A stretch of DNA of 64,000 bases, from contig CALSNT010000001.1 of the NCBI GenBank assembly GCA_943787785.1, positions 377,423-441,422 on the forward strand, read 5' to 3'. This DNA comes from an uncultured Paracoccaceae bacterium (GTDB taxonomy: Bacteria > Pseudomonadota > Alphaproteobacteria > Rhodobacterales > Rhodobacteraceae). Each line of letters opens with the position of its first letter. The first letter of the stretch is position 1. The translations under genes were made by a program, and so were the position numbers. The notes beneath the pieces are model-generated. The model had not been told where the DNA came from. It worked only from the letters and a program-made list of their open reading frames with translations, and searched no databases. Positions 1 through 9,012 of this stretch are shown piece by piece.

Positions 1-1256
1 TGGGGCTGATCATCGTCGATGAGGAGCATGACACGTCATACAAGCAGGAAGACGGTGTCCTTTACAATGCGCGCGACATGGCGGTGTTGCGCGCTTCGAT
101 CTTGGGGGCGCAGGTGGTGCTGGCGTCCGCGACGCCGTCCCTGGAAAGCTGGGCGAATGCCGAAGCCGGGAAGTATGCCCGCCTGACTCTGGCGGAACGC
201 TTTGGGCCGGCGATCCTGCCGGAGATGCGCGCGATTGATATGCGGGTGGAGGATCTGCCGGGCTCACGCTGGATCTCTCCGACGCTGCAGCGGGCAGTGA
301 CTGATCGGATCAGAAAGGGGGAACAATCGCTTCTGTTCCTGAACCGGCGCGGCTATGCCCCGGTGACGATCTGCCGGGCCTGCGGGCATCAGATTGGCTG
401 CGATCACTGTGACGCGCGTATGGTGGAGCATCGATTCCTGAAGCGGCTGGTCTGTCATCAATGCGGCGAGACGAAGCCGATGCCCACGGTCTGCCCGGAG
501 TGCGAGGTCGAGGATAAGCTCGCCCCCGTCGGACCGGGGGTCGAACGGCTGGCAGAAGAGGTTGCGGGGCTGTTCCCGGACGCGCGCCTCGCGGTGCTGA
601 GTTCGGACCTGTTCGGCTCGGCACGGGCATTGAAGGCGGCGATTGTGCAGATTGCCGAAGGCGGGGCGGATATCATCATCGGCACGCAATTGGTCGCCAA
701 GGGACACAACTTCCCGAAGCTGACGCTGGTCGGGGTAATCGACGCTGATCTGGGCTTGCAGGGGTCGGATTTGCGTGCGGCGGAACGGACGTTTCAATTG
801 ATGCGGCAGGTCGCTGGGCGGGCAGGGCGTGTGGAACAACCCGGCGAGGCGCTGCTCCAGACGTTCCAGCCAGAGCACCCGGTAATCCGCGCAATCCTGT
901 CGGGCGCAGAGGAGCCGTTTTGGAAGGCCGAGGCAGATGAACGTCGCCACGCCGGGGTCCCTCCCTACGGGCGGCTGGCCGGGATCGTACTCAGCGCGCC
1001 GGATGTCCAGCAGGTGTTCGATATCGGCGCCGCCTTAGCCCGTGCTGATGGCCCGCTACGGCGGATCGGGGCGCAGGTTTATGGCCCGGCCCCAGCTCCG
1101 ATTGCGCGTATCCGCGGGCGGCACCGGGTGCGTCTGCTGGTGAAGGCAGACAAAGCCGCCCCTCTGCAGGCGGCGCTGATCGACTGGGTGGCACAGGTGA
1201 AACTGCCCACCAACCTCCGCCTGTCGATAGATATCGATCCGCAGAGTTTTTATTGA
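1..1256 (+). CDS. priA: Primosomal protein N' (PriA), 3' part
   Basis: The 5' end lies outside the window; the frame is open from base 3 to TGA at 1254-1256. PriA is the replication-restart helicase that reloads the replisome at stalled forks. The visible part starts at the DEEH helicase box (bases 18-29), followed by a SATPSLES motif, eight cysteines in four CxxC-type pairs (CRAC, CDHC, CHQC, CPEC; about bases 380-520) that bind structural zinc, then GTQLVAKGHNF and QVAGRAGR of the second helicase lobe and the PriA C-terminal domain. The zinc ribbon inserted inside a helicase core is diagnostic for PriA. Nothing looks damaged. The next gene starts about 100 bases downstream and may be independently transcribed. 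Confidence 0.95.
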   Translation, partial: GLIIVDEEHDTSYKQEDGVLYNARDMAVLRASILGAQVVLASATPSLESWANAEAGKYARLTLAERFGPAILPEMRAIDMRVEDLPGSRWISPTLQRAVTDRIRKGEQSLLFLNRRGYAPVTICRACGHQIGCDHCDARMVEHRFLKRLVCHQCGETKPMPTVCPECEVEDKLAPVGPGVERLAEEVAGLFPDARLAVLSSDLFGSARALKAAIVQIAEGGADIIIGTQLVAKGHNFPKLTLVGVIDADLGLQGSDLRAAERTFQLMRQVAGRAGRVEQPGEALLQTFQPEHPVIRAILSGAEEPFWKAEADERRHAGVPPYGRLAGIVLSAPDVQQVFDIGAALARADGPLRRIGAQVYGPAPAPIARIRGRHRVRLLVKADKAAPLQAALIDWVAQVKLPTNLRLSIDIDPQSFY

Positions 1257-1355
1257 GTGTTCCGAAAGAGAGTTATGCCTCTGGCGGGGATATTTTGGGT
1301 CAATGACGAAGTGATTGTGTAGACAGCGATGCGTGTCGCGCCTAGGGCTTGGCGC

Positions 1356-2171
1356 ATGAGGATTTTGTACCTTGGCGATGTGATGGGCCGTGCCGGACGT
1401 CGGGCTGTGGTTGAGCGGTTGGCGGGCTTACGCGTCGATTGGCGGTTGGATTTCGTCGTGGTGAATGGCGAGAATGCGACCTCGGGTGTTGGTTTGTCGG
1501 CGGCCCATGCCAAGACCTTGTTCGAAGCCGGGGCAGATTGTGTGACGTTGGGCGACCACGCGTTCGATCAGAAGGATATGCTGGCCCACATCGGCAGCGA
1601 TGCGCGGATAATTCGGCCGCTGAATTTTTCGAAGTCGGCGCCGGGCAGTGGGGCGCGGGTATTCGATGTCACTGGCGGGCGGAAAATACTCGTGGCGCAG
1701 GTGCTGGGGCAGGTGTTTATGAAACGCCCGTTTGATGATCCGTTCGCGGCGATTGATGCAGTCCTGAAGGCGCATCCGAGGGGTGGTCTGGTGCAGGCTT
1801 CCCTGGTGGATATGCACTGCGAGGCGACCTCGGAAAAGATGGCGATGGGGCATTTTTGCGATGGGCGGGCCAGCGTCGTGATCGGTAGCCACACACATGT
1901 GCCGACCGCGGATGCAATGATCCTGCCGGGTGGGACCGCATACCTCAGCGACGCTGGGATGTGCGGGGACTACCATTCGGTTATCGGAATGGAAAAGGCC
2001 GAGCCGCTGCGCCGGTTCGTGACAGGCATGCCGAAGGCGCGGTTCACGCCTGCTACGGGTGAGGCGAGCCTGTGTGGCGCGTTCGTTGAAACTGACGATG
2101 CGACTGGAATCGCACGCCGGGTGGTGCCGGTACGCCAGGGTGGGCATTTGCCCGCGTCCGGCCCGGAATGA
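1356..2171 (+). CDS. YmdB-family metallophosphoesterase (TIGR00282 type)
   Basis: 271 aa cytoplasmic metallophosphoesterase of the YmdB/DR1281 family, whose Bacillus member hydrolyses 2',3'-cyclic nucleotides. Metal-site motifs are visible in order: LGDVMG near the start, VNGEN, GDHAFDQ, a conserved HCEATSEK and GSHTHVPTAD. I chose ATG 1356 because the family starts with MRILxxGDV; an upstream ATG at 1329 would add nine atypical residues. It ends eight bases before the start of the DMT transporter and probably shares a transcript with it. The exact substrate in this organism is unknown. Confidence 0.85.
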   Translation: MRILYLGDVMGRAGRRAVVERLAGLRVDWRLDFVVVNGENATSGVGLSAAHAKTLFEAGADCVTLGDHAFDQKDMLAHIGSDARIIRPLNFSKSAPGSGARVFDVTGGRKILVAQVLGQVFMKRPFDDPFAAIDAVLKAHPRGGLVQASLVDMHCEATSEKMAMGHFCDGRASVVIGSHTHVPTADAMILPGGTAYLSDAGMCGDYHSVIGMEKAEPLRRFVTGMPKARFTPATGEASLCGAFVETDDATGIARRVVPVRQGGHLPASGPE

Positions 2172-2178
2172 GCGCGCC

Positions 2179-3096
2179 ATGACCGGGCGCGCGCCGTTGA
2201 TCGCGTTGCTGATGATGCTGGGCATCGGCTGGGGGGCGACTCAGCCGCTGGCCAAGATCGCGGTCAGTGAGGGGTATCGCCACTTCGGACTGGTGTTCTG
2301 GCAGTTGGCGATTGGTGCCGTGGTGCTGGGCATTGTATCGTTGTTTCGACGCAAGTGGTTGCCGGTGACCGGCCCACATTTGCGATTCTACGCGCTGATT
2401 GCCCTGATCGGGACGGTGTTGCCGAATTCGGCGAGCTATCAGGCGGCGGTGCATTTGCCCGCTGGTATTATGTCGATCGTAATCTCTCTGGTGCCAATGT
2501 TTGCATTTCCGATCGCTCTGTTGCTGGCGACCGACAGATTCGGCTGGGCGCGGCTGTTGGGTCTGCTGTTGGGGCTGGCCGGCGTCGCGTTGATCGTCGG
2601 TCCCGAAGCCAGCTTGCCTGAGCGTGCGATGATCTTCTGGGTGCCAATCGCGATGATCGCGCCGGCGTTTTATGCGTTGGAAGGCAACGTGGTGGCCAAA
2701 TGGGGGACGCTGGAGCTGGATGCCGTGCAGGTGCTGTTCGGTGCCTCGGTTGTTGGGGCGATAATCACGCTACCGCTGACGCTGGTGACCGGACAGTGGA
2801 TCGACCCGCGTCCCCCTTGGGGTGCGCCGGACCTTGGGTTGGTGCTGTCGTCGCTGATCCATGCCGTCGTTTATACAACCTATGTTTGGCTGGTGGGTCG
2901 CGCAGGCGCAGTGTTTGCGGCGCAGGTCAGCTATCTGGTGACTGGGTCCGGCGTGCTTTGGGCAATGGTTCTGTTAGGTGAAAGCTACTCCGGTTGGGTT
3001 TGGCTGGCGTTGGCGCTGATGTTCGGCGGGTTGTTTCTGGTGCAGCCGCGCCCAACGACAAACCTTGCGAATTCAGCGGTGTCAGGGGAAACTTAA
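2179..3096 (+). CDS. DMT-superfamily (EamA) transporter
   Basis: 305 aa inner-membrane protein with about ten hydrophobic segments and the two EamA halves of the drug/metabolite transporter superfamily. An N-terminal WGATQPLAK stretch and the second-repeat YTTYVWLVGRAGAVFAAQ stretch are typical. The frame is open upstream to 2059, but ATG 2179 removes a long overlap with the preceding gene and puts the first membrane segment at the N-terminus. The substrate cannot be read from sequence; relatives export amino acids or other metabolites. It is followed after three bases by an SLC13 permease, so the two are probably co-transcribed. Confidence 0.85.
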   Translation: MTGRAPLIALLMMLGIGWGATQPLAKIAVSEGYRHFGLVFWQLAIGAVVLGIVSLFRRKWLPVTGPHLRFYALIALIGTVLPNSASYQAAVHLPAGIMSIVISLVPMFAFPIALLLATDRFGWARLLGLLLGLAGVALIVGPEASLPERAMIFWVPIAMIAPAFYALEGNVVAKWGTLELDAVQVLFGASVVGAIITLPLTLVTGQWIDPRPPWGAPDLGLVLSSLIHAVVYTTYVWLVGRAGAVFAAQVSYLVTGSGVLWAMVLLGESYSGWVWLALALMFGGLFLVQPRPTTNLANSAVSGET

Positions 3097-3099
3097 CCC

Positions 3100-4878
3100 A
3101 TGATTGTTGAGTATCTTGGTCCCTCCGGGTCCGCCATTGCCGCACTGTTGATCGTGGCGGCTATGTTCGTGCTGTTCTTGCGCGAGTCGTATCCAACCGA
3201 GGTTGTAGCTATCGCCGGATGTGCTGCGATGCTGCTGCTTGGACTGCTACCCTACGACGATGCGCTGGCGGTCTTGTCGAACCCGGCGCCTTGGACCATT
3301 GCGGCAATGTTCATCGTCATGGGCGCGCTTGTGCGTACCGGTGCCCTCGACTGGTTCACGCAAAAGGCCGAGGCGCAGGCTGAAGTGCGCCCCTATATCG
3401 CAATCGCGGTGATGATGGCCTTCGTCGTGATTGCATCGGGTATCGTGTCCAATACGCCGGTTGTCGTCGTGATGATCCCGGTGTTTGTACAATTAGCGCG
3501 CAAATTGGGACTGGCGGCCTCGAAGATGCTGATCCCACTCAGCTATGCGGCGATTCTGGGCGGTACACTGACGCTAATCGGCACCTCGACCAACTTGCTG
3601 GTGGACGGTGTGGCACGGGCCAACGGGATGGAGGCCTTCACGATCTTTGAAGTCACACCACTCGGCGTTATTCTTGTTGCCTGGGGCATGGTCTATCTGC
3701 GGTTTATTGCGCCGCGTTTGTTGCCGGATCGCGAAAGCATGGCCGGGCTTCTAAGCGATCGCTCGAAAATGAAATTCTTCACCGAAGTCGCGATCCCCGA
3801 GAACAGTGATCTGATTGGTGAAGCACCGAAAGACATCGACCTTTTCAAACGCGACGGTGTGCGCCTGATCGACGTGCTGCGCGGCGATGCCTCGCTACGT
3901 CGCAAAATGGAAGAGGTTGAGCTGCGCGCCGGGGACCGGGTCGTGTTGCGCACACCTGTGGCAGAGCTGATGGTTTTGCAGGAAAACGTTGACGTTCGGC
4001 TGGTCGACAAGCTGAGCTCGGTCGAGACGTCGACGGTGGAGGTTCTGATTTCTCCGGGCTGTCGGATGATTGGGCGCTCGCTGGGTGAGATGCGTCTGCG
4101 GCGCCGGTATGGTGTCTATCCGCTTGCGGTGCATCGGCGAAATCAGAACATCGGGCGTGCGTTGGACGAATTGGTGGTGCGCGTTGGTGACACGCTGCTG
4201 TTAGAGGGCGCCCCGGCGGATATTCAACGGCTGGCCAGCGATATGCGGCTAGTTGATATTTCCAAACCCACGGGTCGCGCCTTTCGTCGCCGTCATGCGC
4301 CGATAGCGCTTCTGGCGCTGATCGGCATCGTTGGTCTGGCGGCGTTCGGAGTCGCTCCGATTTTCCTGCTGGCGATCCTCGCCGTGGCTTTGGTGCTCAT
4401 CGCGCGCTGCATTGATGCGGATGAGGCATTCGCAATGGTCGATGGCCGTTTGCTGTCGCTGATCTTCGCGATGCTGGCGATTGGGGCGGCGTTGGAGCAC
4501 ACCGGAGCGGTGTCGCTGATTGCCAATGCCATTGCTCCGGCGCTGGGCAATCTGCCGCCGTTCCTGATCGTCTGGGCAATATATCTGCTGACCAGCGTGT
4601 TGACCGAGTTGGTCAGTAACAATGCGGTCGCGGTGGTTGTCACGCCGATTGCAATCGGGCTGGCGGCGGCGCTGGGTATCGATGCCCGCCCGTTGGTTGT
4701 GGCAGTGATGGTGGCCGCTTCGGCGAGTTTTGCCACTCCGATCGGCTATCAGACGAACATGTTGGTCTATGGCCCCGGCGGTTACCGCTTTACCGATTTC
4801 ATGCGGGTTGGTATCCCGCTGAATCTGACTGTCGGGCTCCTTGCCTCGGCGGTGATCCCAATGCTCTGGCCGCTATAG
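3100..4878 (+). CDS. SLC13/DASS-family permease with two RCK_C (TrkA_C) domains
   Basis: 592 aa inner-membrane permease. Two blocks of membrane helices (about residues 1-205 and 400-592) flank a soluble central part (about 210-390) with two RCK_C-like repeats (IPENSDLIGEAPKDI and ISPGCRMIGRSLGEM regions). Each transport half carries a family-like SNTPVVVV or SNNAVAVVV segment and the GTSTNLL loop. Such proteins move sulfate, silicate-like anions or dicarboxylates with sodium; the substrate here is unknown. It lies directly after a DMT transporter and is followed without a gap by a lipoprotein gene. A paralogue of the same architecture lies on the opposite strand at 5696-7471. Confidence 0.88.
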   Translation: MIVEYLGPSGSAIAALLIVAAMFVLFLRESYPTEVVAIAGCAAMLLLGLLPYDDALAVLSNPAPWTIAAMFIVMGALVRTGALDWFTQKAEAQAEVRPYIAIAVMMAFVVIASGIVSNTPVVVVMIPVFVQLARKLGLAASKMLIPLSYAAILGGTLTLIGTSTNLLVDGVARANGMEAFTIFEVTPLGVILVAWGMVYLRFIAPRLLPDRESMAGLLSDRSKMKFFTEVAIPENSDLIGEAPKDIDLFKRDGVRLIDVLRGDASLRRKMEEVELRAGDRVVLRTPVAELMVLQENVDVRLVDKLSSVETSTVEVLISPGCRMIGRSLGEMRLRRRYGVYPLAVHRRNQNIGRALDELVVRVGDTLLLEGAPADIQRLASDMRLVDISKPTGRAFRRRHAPIALLALIGIVGLAAFGVAPIFLLAILAVALVLIARCIDADEAFAMVDGRLLSLIFAMLAIGAALEHTGAVSLIANAIAPALGNLPPFLIVWAIYLLTSVLTELVSNNAVAVVVTPIAIGLAAALGIDARPLVVAVMVAASASFATPIGYQTNMLVYGPGGYRFTDFMRVGIPLNLTVGLLASAVIPMLWPL

Positions 4879-5247
4879 ATGACCCGTTTCTTGACCCTGA
4901 CCGTCCTTGGATTGCTGGCTGCCTGCACAGTTGCACCGCCGGATCGCGGACCGGATGACATACCCGCGGTCGGTGCGCGCCCGGTTACCGCAATTCTATA
5001 TAAGCAGGCACTGAACGTTATCTACGACGACGGCGCGCTGTGCGCGGCGGACCGCCCGATAGCCAAGTCAATCTGGGGCAGCACCCTAATGGGATGCCCG
5101 CATCTGCACAGTTTCACAATTGAAGAACGTGCCCCGCTTGGCGCCGTTCGTCTGCCATTACAGGCGGGCGTGGGCGGTGCTGGCGCGAAGGTCAGCCTGT
5201 CGGTGGTGGTCGCCGACGGTAGCATTGTGGCGTTTAACGCCCCATGA
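4879..5247 (+). CDS. Small lipoprotein with DGxxC...DRP motif (paralogue 1)
   Basis: 122 aa. The N-terminus MTRFLTLTVLGLLAAC is a lipoprotein signal with a clear lipobox (LLAAC), so the mature protein is anchored at the membrane facing the periplasm. The mature part contains YDDGALCAADRP followed by GCPHLHSF, giving two conserved-looking cysteines. ATG 4879 follows the stop of the SLC13 gene directly, and the 3' end overlaps the next start by ATGA, so the pair is translationally coupled. The next gene has the same DGxxC..DRP...G...C pattern, so these look like tandem paralogues. Function not recognised. Confidence 0.7.
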   Translation: MTRFLTLTVLGLLAACTVAPPDRGPDDIPAVGARPVTAILYKQALNVIYDDGALCAADRPIAKSIWGSTLMGCPHLHSFTIEERAPLGAVRLPLQAGVGGAGAKVSLSVVVADGSIVAFNAP

Positions 5248-5684
5248 AAGCAGGATTGGTTGCAAGCGTGTTGCTGGCACTATCTGCCTGCACTTCGAGT
5301 TTCGCACCGGCTAATGTGACGCAGGTAGCACTACCGCCGGGTATCGCACCCGAGAGGTTGTGGATGAACGCCGATGGATTCCGAGTGAAGCTGAACGACG
5401 GGACGACCTGCCACGGAGACCGCCCCTCCGCGCAAGCTCTGGTCGCCGACGACCGCCCCGGCTGGTCGGGGCAACTGGTGCGTTGCCGATACCTGATCGA
5501 CTATCACCTCGTGAAACGCGACTTGTTCGGGCTCGATGCGCTGGACCGGGTGCTGACGACGGGAAATATCCTGTTTGGCACGTTCAGAAATGGTCCGAAC
5601 TGGAACCTTTGCCTCATCGACGTGCCGGATGAAGCGGGAATGCCGGTGACACGCTGTGCGGCACAGGCGATCAAGGAAGGCTAG
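5244..5684 (+). CDS. Small lipoprotein with DGxxC...DRP motif (paralogue 2)
   Basis: 146 aa. MKAGLVASVLLALSAC is a lipoprotein signal sequence. The mature part contains LNDGTTCHGDRP and then GQLVRCRYLIDYHLV, matching the pattern of the preceding lipoprotein (DG-two residues-C, DRP, then a second C after a glycine). The start overlaps the preceding stop (ATGA). A C-terminal cysteine pair (LCLIDV..., TRCAAQ) is extra relative to the neighbour. The role is unknown; the location between two SLC13 permeases could mean an envelope accessory role, but that is only inference. Confidence 0.7.
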   Translation: MKAGLVASVLLALSACTSSFAPANVTQVALPPGIAPERLWMNADGFRVKLNDGTTCHGDRPSAQALVADDRPGWSGQLVRCRYLIDYHLVKRDLFGLDALDRVLTTGNILFGTFRNGPNWNLCLIDVPDEAGMPVTRCAAQAIKEG

Positions 5685-5695
5685 ATCAGCGGGGC

Positions 5696-7471
5696 CTATA
5701 GCGGCCAGAACACCAGAATCGCCGGGATCGAGACAGCGACGATAAGAATTTCCAGCGGCAGACCCATGCGCCAGTAGTCTCCGAAATCATAGCCGCCGGG
5801 CCCGAGGATCAGCGTGTTGTTCTTGTGCCCGATGGGCGTGAGGAACGCGCAGGATGCTGCAACCGCGACAGCCATCAGGAACGGGTCCGGATCAACACCC
5901 AGGGTCTGAGCCATCTGAATGCCGACTGGTGCCGCGACAATTGTGGTGGCGGTGTTGTTGAGCACATCGGACAGGGTCATCGTGACCACCATCAACACGG
6001 TCAGGACGGCCCAGGCGGGCATGCCATCGGTCAACGTGGTCAGCCAGCCTGCAATCAGCTCGGTCCCTCCGGATGTTTGCAGCGCCGCACCCAACGGGAT
6101 CATCGAGCCGAGCAGGACAACGACAGACCATTCGATATGGGTGTAGACCTCTTTGATCGGCACAATCTTTGCCAATACGAAGGCGACGACAACCAACCCA
6201 AGCGCAACGGGTAAATAGAGCAGGCCAAATGCGGCGGCGGCGACGGCGGCGGCAAAAATGCCTATGGCCAGCCAGACTTTTTCATTGGCAGTTACTGCAA
6301 GACCGCGATCTGCCAACGGCATGACCCCCAGCCAGTCGATCACATCGTCGGCCGTTTCGGAGGGTGCGAGGAGCAGCAGGATGTCGCCCGCTTGAATTTC
6401 GGTTCCGCGCACCTGTTTGGTAATCGACAATCCCCGACGCGCAATGCCCATCAGGACTGTGCGTCGCCGCCAACCAAGTCCGATCATTTTCGCGCTGCGC
6501 CCCTCAATCTGCGCACCTTCCGGAACCACGGCTTCGATCAGGGTCAACCCTGCAGAATCGGCACGCAACAGATCTTCGTGACCGGCCTCGGTGAAATCGA
6601 GGCTCAGGGCGCTGCGGAATTCATCCAGTGCGTCCGGACGTGCTTCGAGGACCAATGCGTCGCCCGCTTCGATGGCCACCGCGCGCGCTGCGCCGTAACG
6701 CCGCTTGCCTTTGCGGATCAACCCGATGATCGCGACGTCGTTTTTTTCGGCTGCATCGCCAAGGTCGGCAATTCGTTGGCCAATTAGGTCGGATTCTTCG
6801 GGTACCGTCAGTTCGGCGATGTAATCGCGCATTTCGTCCAGTTGACCCGCACCACCTTCGGCCGCGCGCGGAATCAGTCGCCAGCCGATCAGGGCGACGA
6901 ATGCGAGGCCCGCTATGGCGGCAACACTGCCAACGGGGGCGAAATCGAACATCCGGAATGGCTCTCCCAGCGCATCCTCGCGGATAGTGGCGATGATGAT
7001 GTTGGGCGGTGTGCCGATCAGCGTGACCATGCCGCCAAGGATCGTCGCGAAACTAAGTGGCATCAGGCTAAGTCCCGGTGCGCGGCCAGCCTTGCGCGCG
7101 GTCTGCACGTCAACGGGCATCAGCAAGGCGAGGGCGGCAACGTTGTTCATGAATGCAGACAGAATGCCGCCGACCGCGCCCATGATGGCAATATGCGCGC
7201 CAAGGCTGCGTGTGGCATCGACCAAAGTGCGCGTGATCAGGTAAACCGCGCCGGATCTCACCAGCCCAGCGGAAACGACCAGAACCAGCGCTACGACGAT
7301 GGTAGCCGGATGCCCGAAGCCCGCAAACGCGTCCTTGGTTGGGACAACCCCCAGAACAACTCCGGCCATCAGGGTGGCGAAAGCCACGAGGTCGTAACGG
7401 AAGCGGCCCCACAGAAGCATGCCGAATACGGCGGCGAACAAAGTGAAGAGGATGATTTGATCTGTCGTCAT
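5696..7471 (-). CDS. SLC13/DASS-family permease with two RCK_C domains
   Basis: 591 aa inner-membrane permease of the same layout as the gene at 3100-4878: N-terminal helices with NNVAALALLMPV and GTPPNIIIA, a soluble centre with two RCK_C repeats (PEESDLIGQRIADLG and VPEGAQIEGRSAKMIG), and C-terminal helices with LNNTATTIVAAP and FLTPIGHKNNTLI. This is the sodium:anion symporter family; the substrate is not evident. It is convergent with the lipoprotein pair, ending 12 bases from it, and divergent from yebC, with which it shares a 131-base intergenic region holding both promoters. Sequence divergence from the other permease suggests old duplication, not a recent copy. Confidence 0.88.
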   Translation of the reverse strand: MTTDQIILFTLFAAVFGMLLWGRFRYDLVAFATLMAGVVLGVVPTKDAFAGFGHPATIVVALVLVVSAGLVRSGAVYLITRTLVDATRSLGAHIAIMGAVGGILSAFMNNVAALALLMPVDVQTARKAGRAPGLSLMPLSFATILGGMVTLIGTPPNIIIATIREDALGEPFRMFDFAPVGSVAAIAGLAFVALIGWRLIPRAAEGGAGQLDEMRDYIAELTVPEESDLIGQRIADLGDAAEKNDVAIIGLIRKGKRRYGAARAVAIEAGDALVLEARPDALDEFRSALSLDFTEAGHEDLLRADSAGLTLIEAVVPEGAQIEGRSAKMIGLGWRRRTVLMGIARRGLSITKQVRGTEIQAGDILLLLAPSETADDVIDWLGVMPLADRGLAVTANEKVWLAIGIFAAAVAAAAFGLLYLPVALGLVVVAFVLAKIVPIKEVYTHIEWSVVVLLGSMIPLGAALQTSGGTELIAGWLTTLTDGMPAWAVLTVLMVVTMTLSDVLNNTATTIVAAPVGIQMAQTLGVDPDPFLMAVAVAASCAFLTPIGHKNNTLILGPGGYDFGDYWRMGLPLEILIVAVSIPAILVFWPL

Positions 7472-7602
7472 GGCCTCTGTCTAACTTAGGCGAGAGGGGA
7501 TGCGAAAGGCTTCTGTCACGGGATCGCCCCATCCCGCTTGCCCCACCCAACGCGGCTGACGTATAGGCGGTTTCAAACCGATATGAACGAATGGAGGCCA
7601 AG

Positions 7603-8343
7603 ATGGCAGGCCACTCAAAATGGGCGAATATCCAGCACCGTAAGGGGCGGCAGGACGCAGCCCGCTCGAAGCTGTTTTCCAAGCTGGCCAAGGAGATTAC
7701 CGTGGCCGCCAAAATGGGAGACCCGGACCCGGACAAGAACCCGCGCCTGCGGCTGGCCGTGAAAGAGGCGAAATCGGTCTCGGTTCCCAAGGACGTCATT
7801 GATCGGGCGATAAAAAAGGCCATCGGCGGGGACGCCGAGAATTACGACGAAATCCGCTATGAAGGTTATGGCCCCAATGGTGTGGCGGTGATCGTCGAGG
7901 CGATGACCGACAACAAGAACCGCACTGCGTCCACGGTGCGTTCGACGTTTTCCAAGAATGGCGGCAATCTGGGTGAGACCGGGTCGGTCGGGTTCATGTT
8001 CGAACGCAAGGGGCAGGTCACCTATCCGGCGGATGTGGGTGACGAAGACGCGGTAATGATGGCGGCGATTGAAGCCGGGGCCGAGGATGCCGAAAGCAGC
8101 GACGACGGGCACGTAATCTGGTGCGCGGATACAGATCTCAACGACGTCTCTAACGCACTGGAGGCCGAGCTAGGCGAAAGCGAAAGCACCAAGCTGGTTT
8201 GGCGGCCCACCACCACGACCGAGCTGGATCTGGACGGCATGCAAAAGCTGATGAAGCTGATCGACGCGCTGGAAGACGATGATGATATCCAGACCGTCAC
8301 GGCAAACTTCGAGGTTTCCGACGAGGTGATGGAGCAGCTGTGA
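7603..8343 (+). CDS. yebC: YebC/PmpR-family protein
   Basis: 246 aa. The N-terminal [18 protein letters not shown] signature is diagnostic for YebC, a conserved bacterial protein described as a transcriptional regulator and, in recent work, as a factor helping ribosomes through proline stretches. ATG 7603 is chosen because GGAGG at 7593-7597 lies at proper spacing and the family begins MAGHSKW; an in-frame ATG at 7591 covers the ribosome binding site. Full length, no anomalies. The following LysE gene starts 26 bases later. Confidence 0.95.
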   Translation: MAGHSKWANIQHRKGRQDAARSKLFSKLAKEITVAAKMGDPDPDKNPRLRLAVKEAKSVSVPKDVIDRAIKKAIGGDAENYDEIRYEGYGPNGVAVIVEAMTDNKNRTASTVRSTFSKNGGNLGETGSVGFMFERKGQVTYPADVGDEDAVMMAAIEAGAEDAESSDDGHVIWCADTDLNDVSNALEAELGESESTKLVWRPTTTTELDLDGMQKLMKLIDALEDDDDIQTVTANFEVSDEVMEQL

Positions 8344-8368
8344 TCGTCGCAATGGATGGGTCGCGCCG

Positions 8369-8971
8369 GTGACAGCGTTTATTGCAGGCTTTTTCCTCAG
8401 CTTCTCATTGATCCTCGCCATCGGCGCGCAGAATGCCTTTGTTTTGCGCCAGGGCCTGCGACGTAGCCACGTGTTCACCGTCTGCCTGACTTGCGCCGTG
8501 TCTGACGCGATCCTGATCGCTGCCGGGGTGGCCGGAATGGGATGGATTGCATCCTCGGTGCCATGGTTGCCACCGCTGCTGAAATGGGGCGGGGCGGCGT
8601 TCTTGATAGTCTACGGTGCGCTTGCTCTGCGGTCTGCGCTGCGTGGTGGCGGGGCGTTGGACCCGTCTATGCAAGGTGCCGAGCGCTTGTGGCCGGTTCT
8701 GGTTACATGCCTCGCGCTGACCTGGCTGAACCCGCATGTGTATCTCGACACGCTGGTGCTGATCGGGTCGGTCTCGGCGGCCTATCCCGGCGCGGCGTTG
8801 GCGTTCGGTACCGGAGCGGTGATGGCCAGTTTCGCCTTTTTCTTCGGTCTCGGATACGGGGCTGTTGCCCTGCGCCCACTGTTCGCGCGTCCCGCCGCCT
8901 GGCGGGTACTGGACGCGGGTGTCGGGCTGACAATGTGGGCCATCGCGGCAAGCCTGATCATGTCGCATTAG
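8369..8971 (+). CDS. LysE/ArgO-family amino-acid exporter
   Basis: 200 aa membrane protein with about six hydrophobic segments. The N-terminal IAGFFLSFSLILAIGAQNAFVLRQG segment is typical of ArgO/LysE exporters of basic amino acids, with later LTWLNPHVYLDTLVLIGS. The start is GTG 8369; no better ATG exists upstream in frame. It sits just downstream of yebC and upstream of another exporter. The annotation as arginine or lysine exporter is by family; the true substrate is not proven. Confidence 0.85.
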   Translation: MTAFIAGFFLSFSLILAIGAQNAFVLRQGLRRSHVFTVCLTCAVSDAILIAAGVAGMGWIASSVPWLPPLLKWGGAAFLIVYGALALRSALRGGGALDPSMQGAERLWPVLVTCLALTWLNPHVYLDTLVLIGSVSAAYPGAALAFGTGAVMASFAFFFGLGYGAVALRPLFARPAAWRVLDAGVGLTMWAIAASLIMSH

Positions 8972-9012
8972 GTCCCCTTGTCGCCCCGATGCAATCGTGA
9001 CCTAACGGTGCG

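Noticed and set aside
264-950. Long open frame antisense to priA (and similar long antisense frames across the window)
   Set aside because: High-GC genes produce long antisense open frames. These lack ribosome binding sites and recognisable domains, and each sits opposite a clearly real gene.
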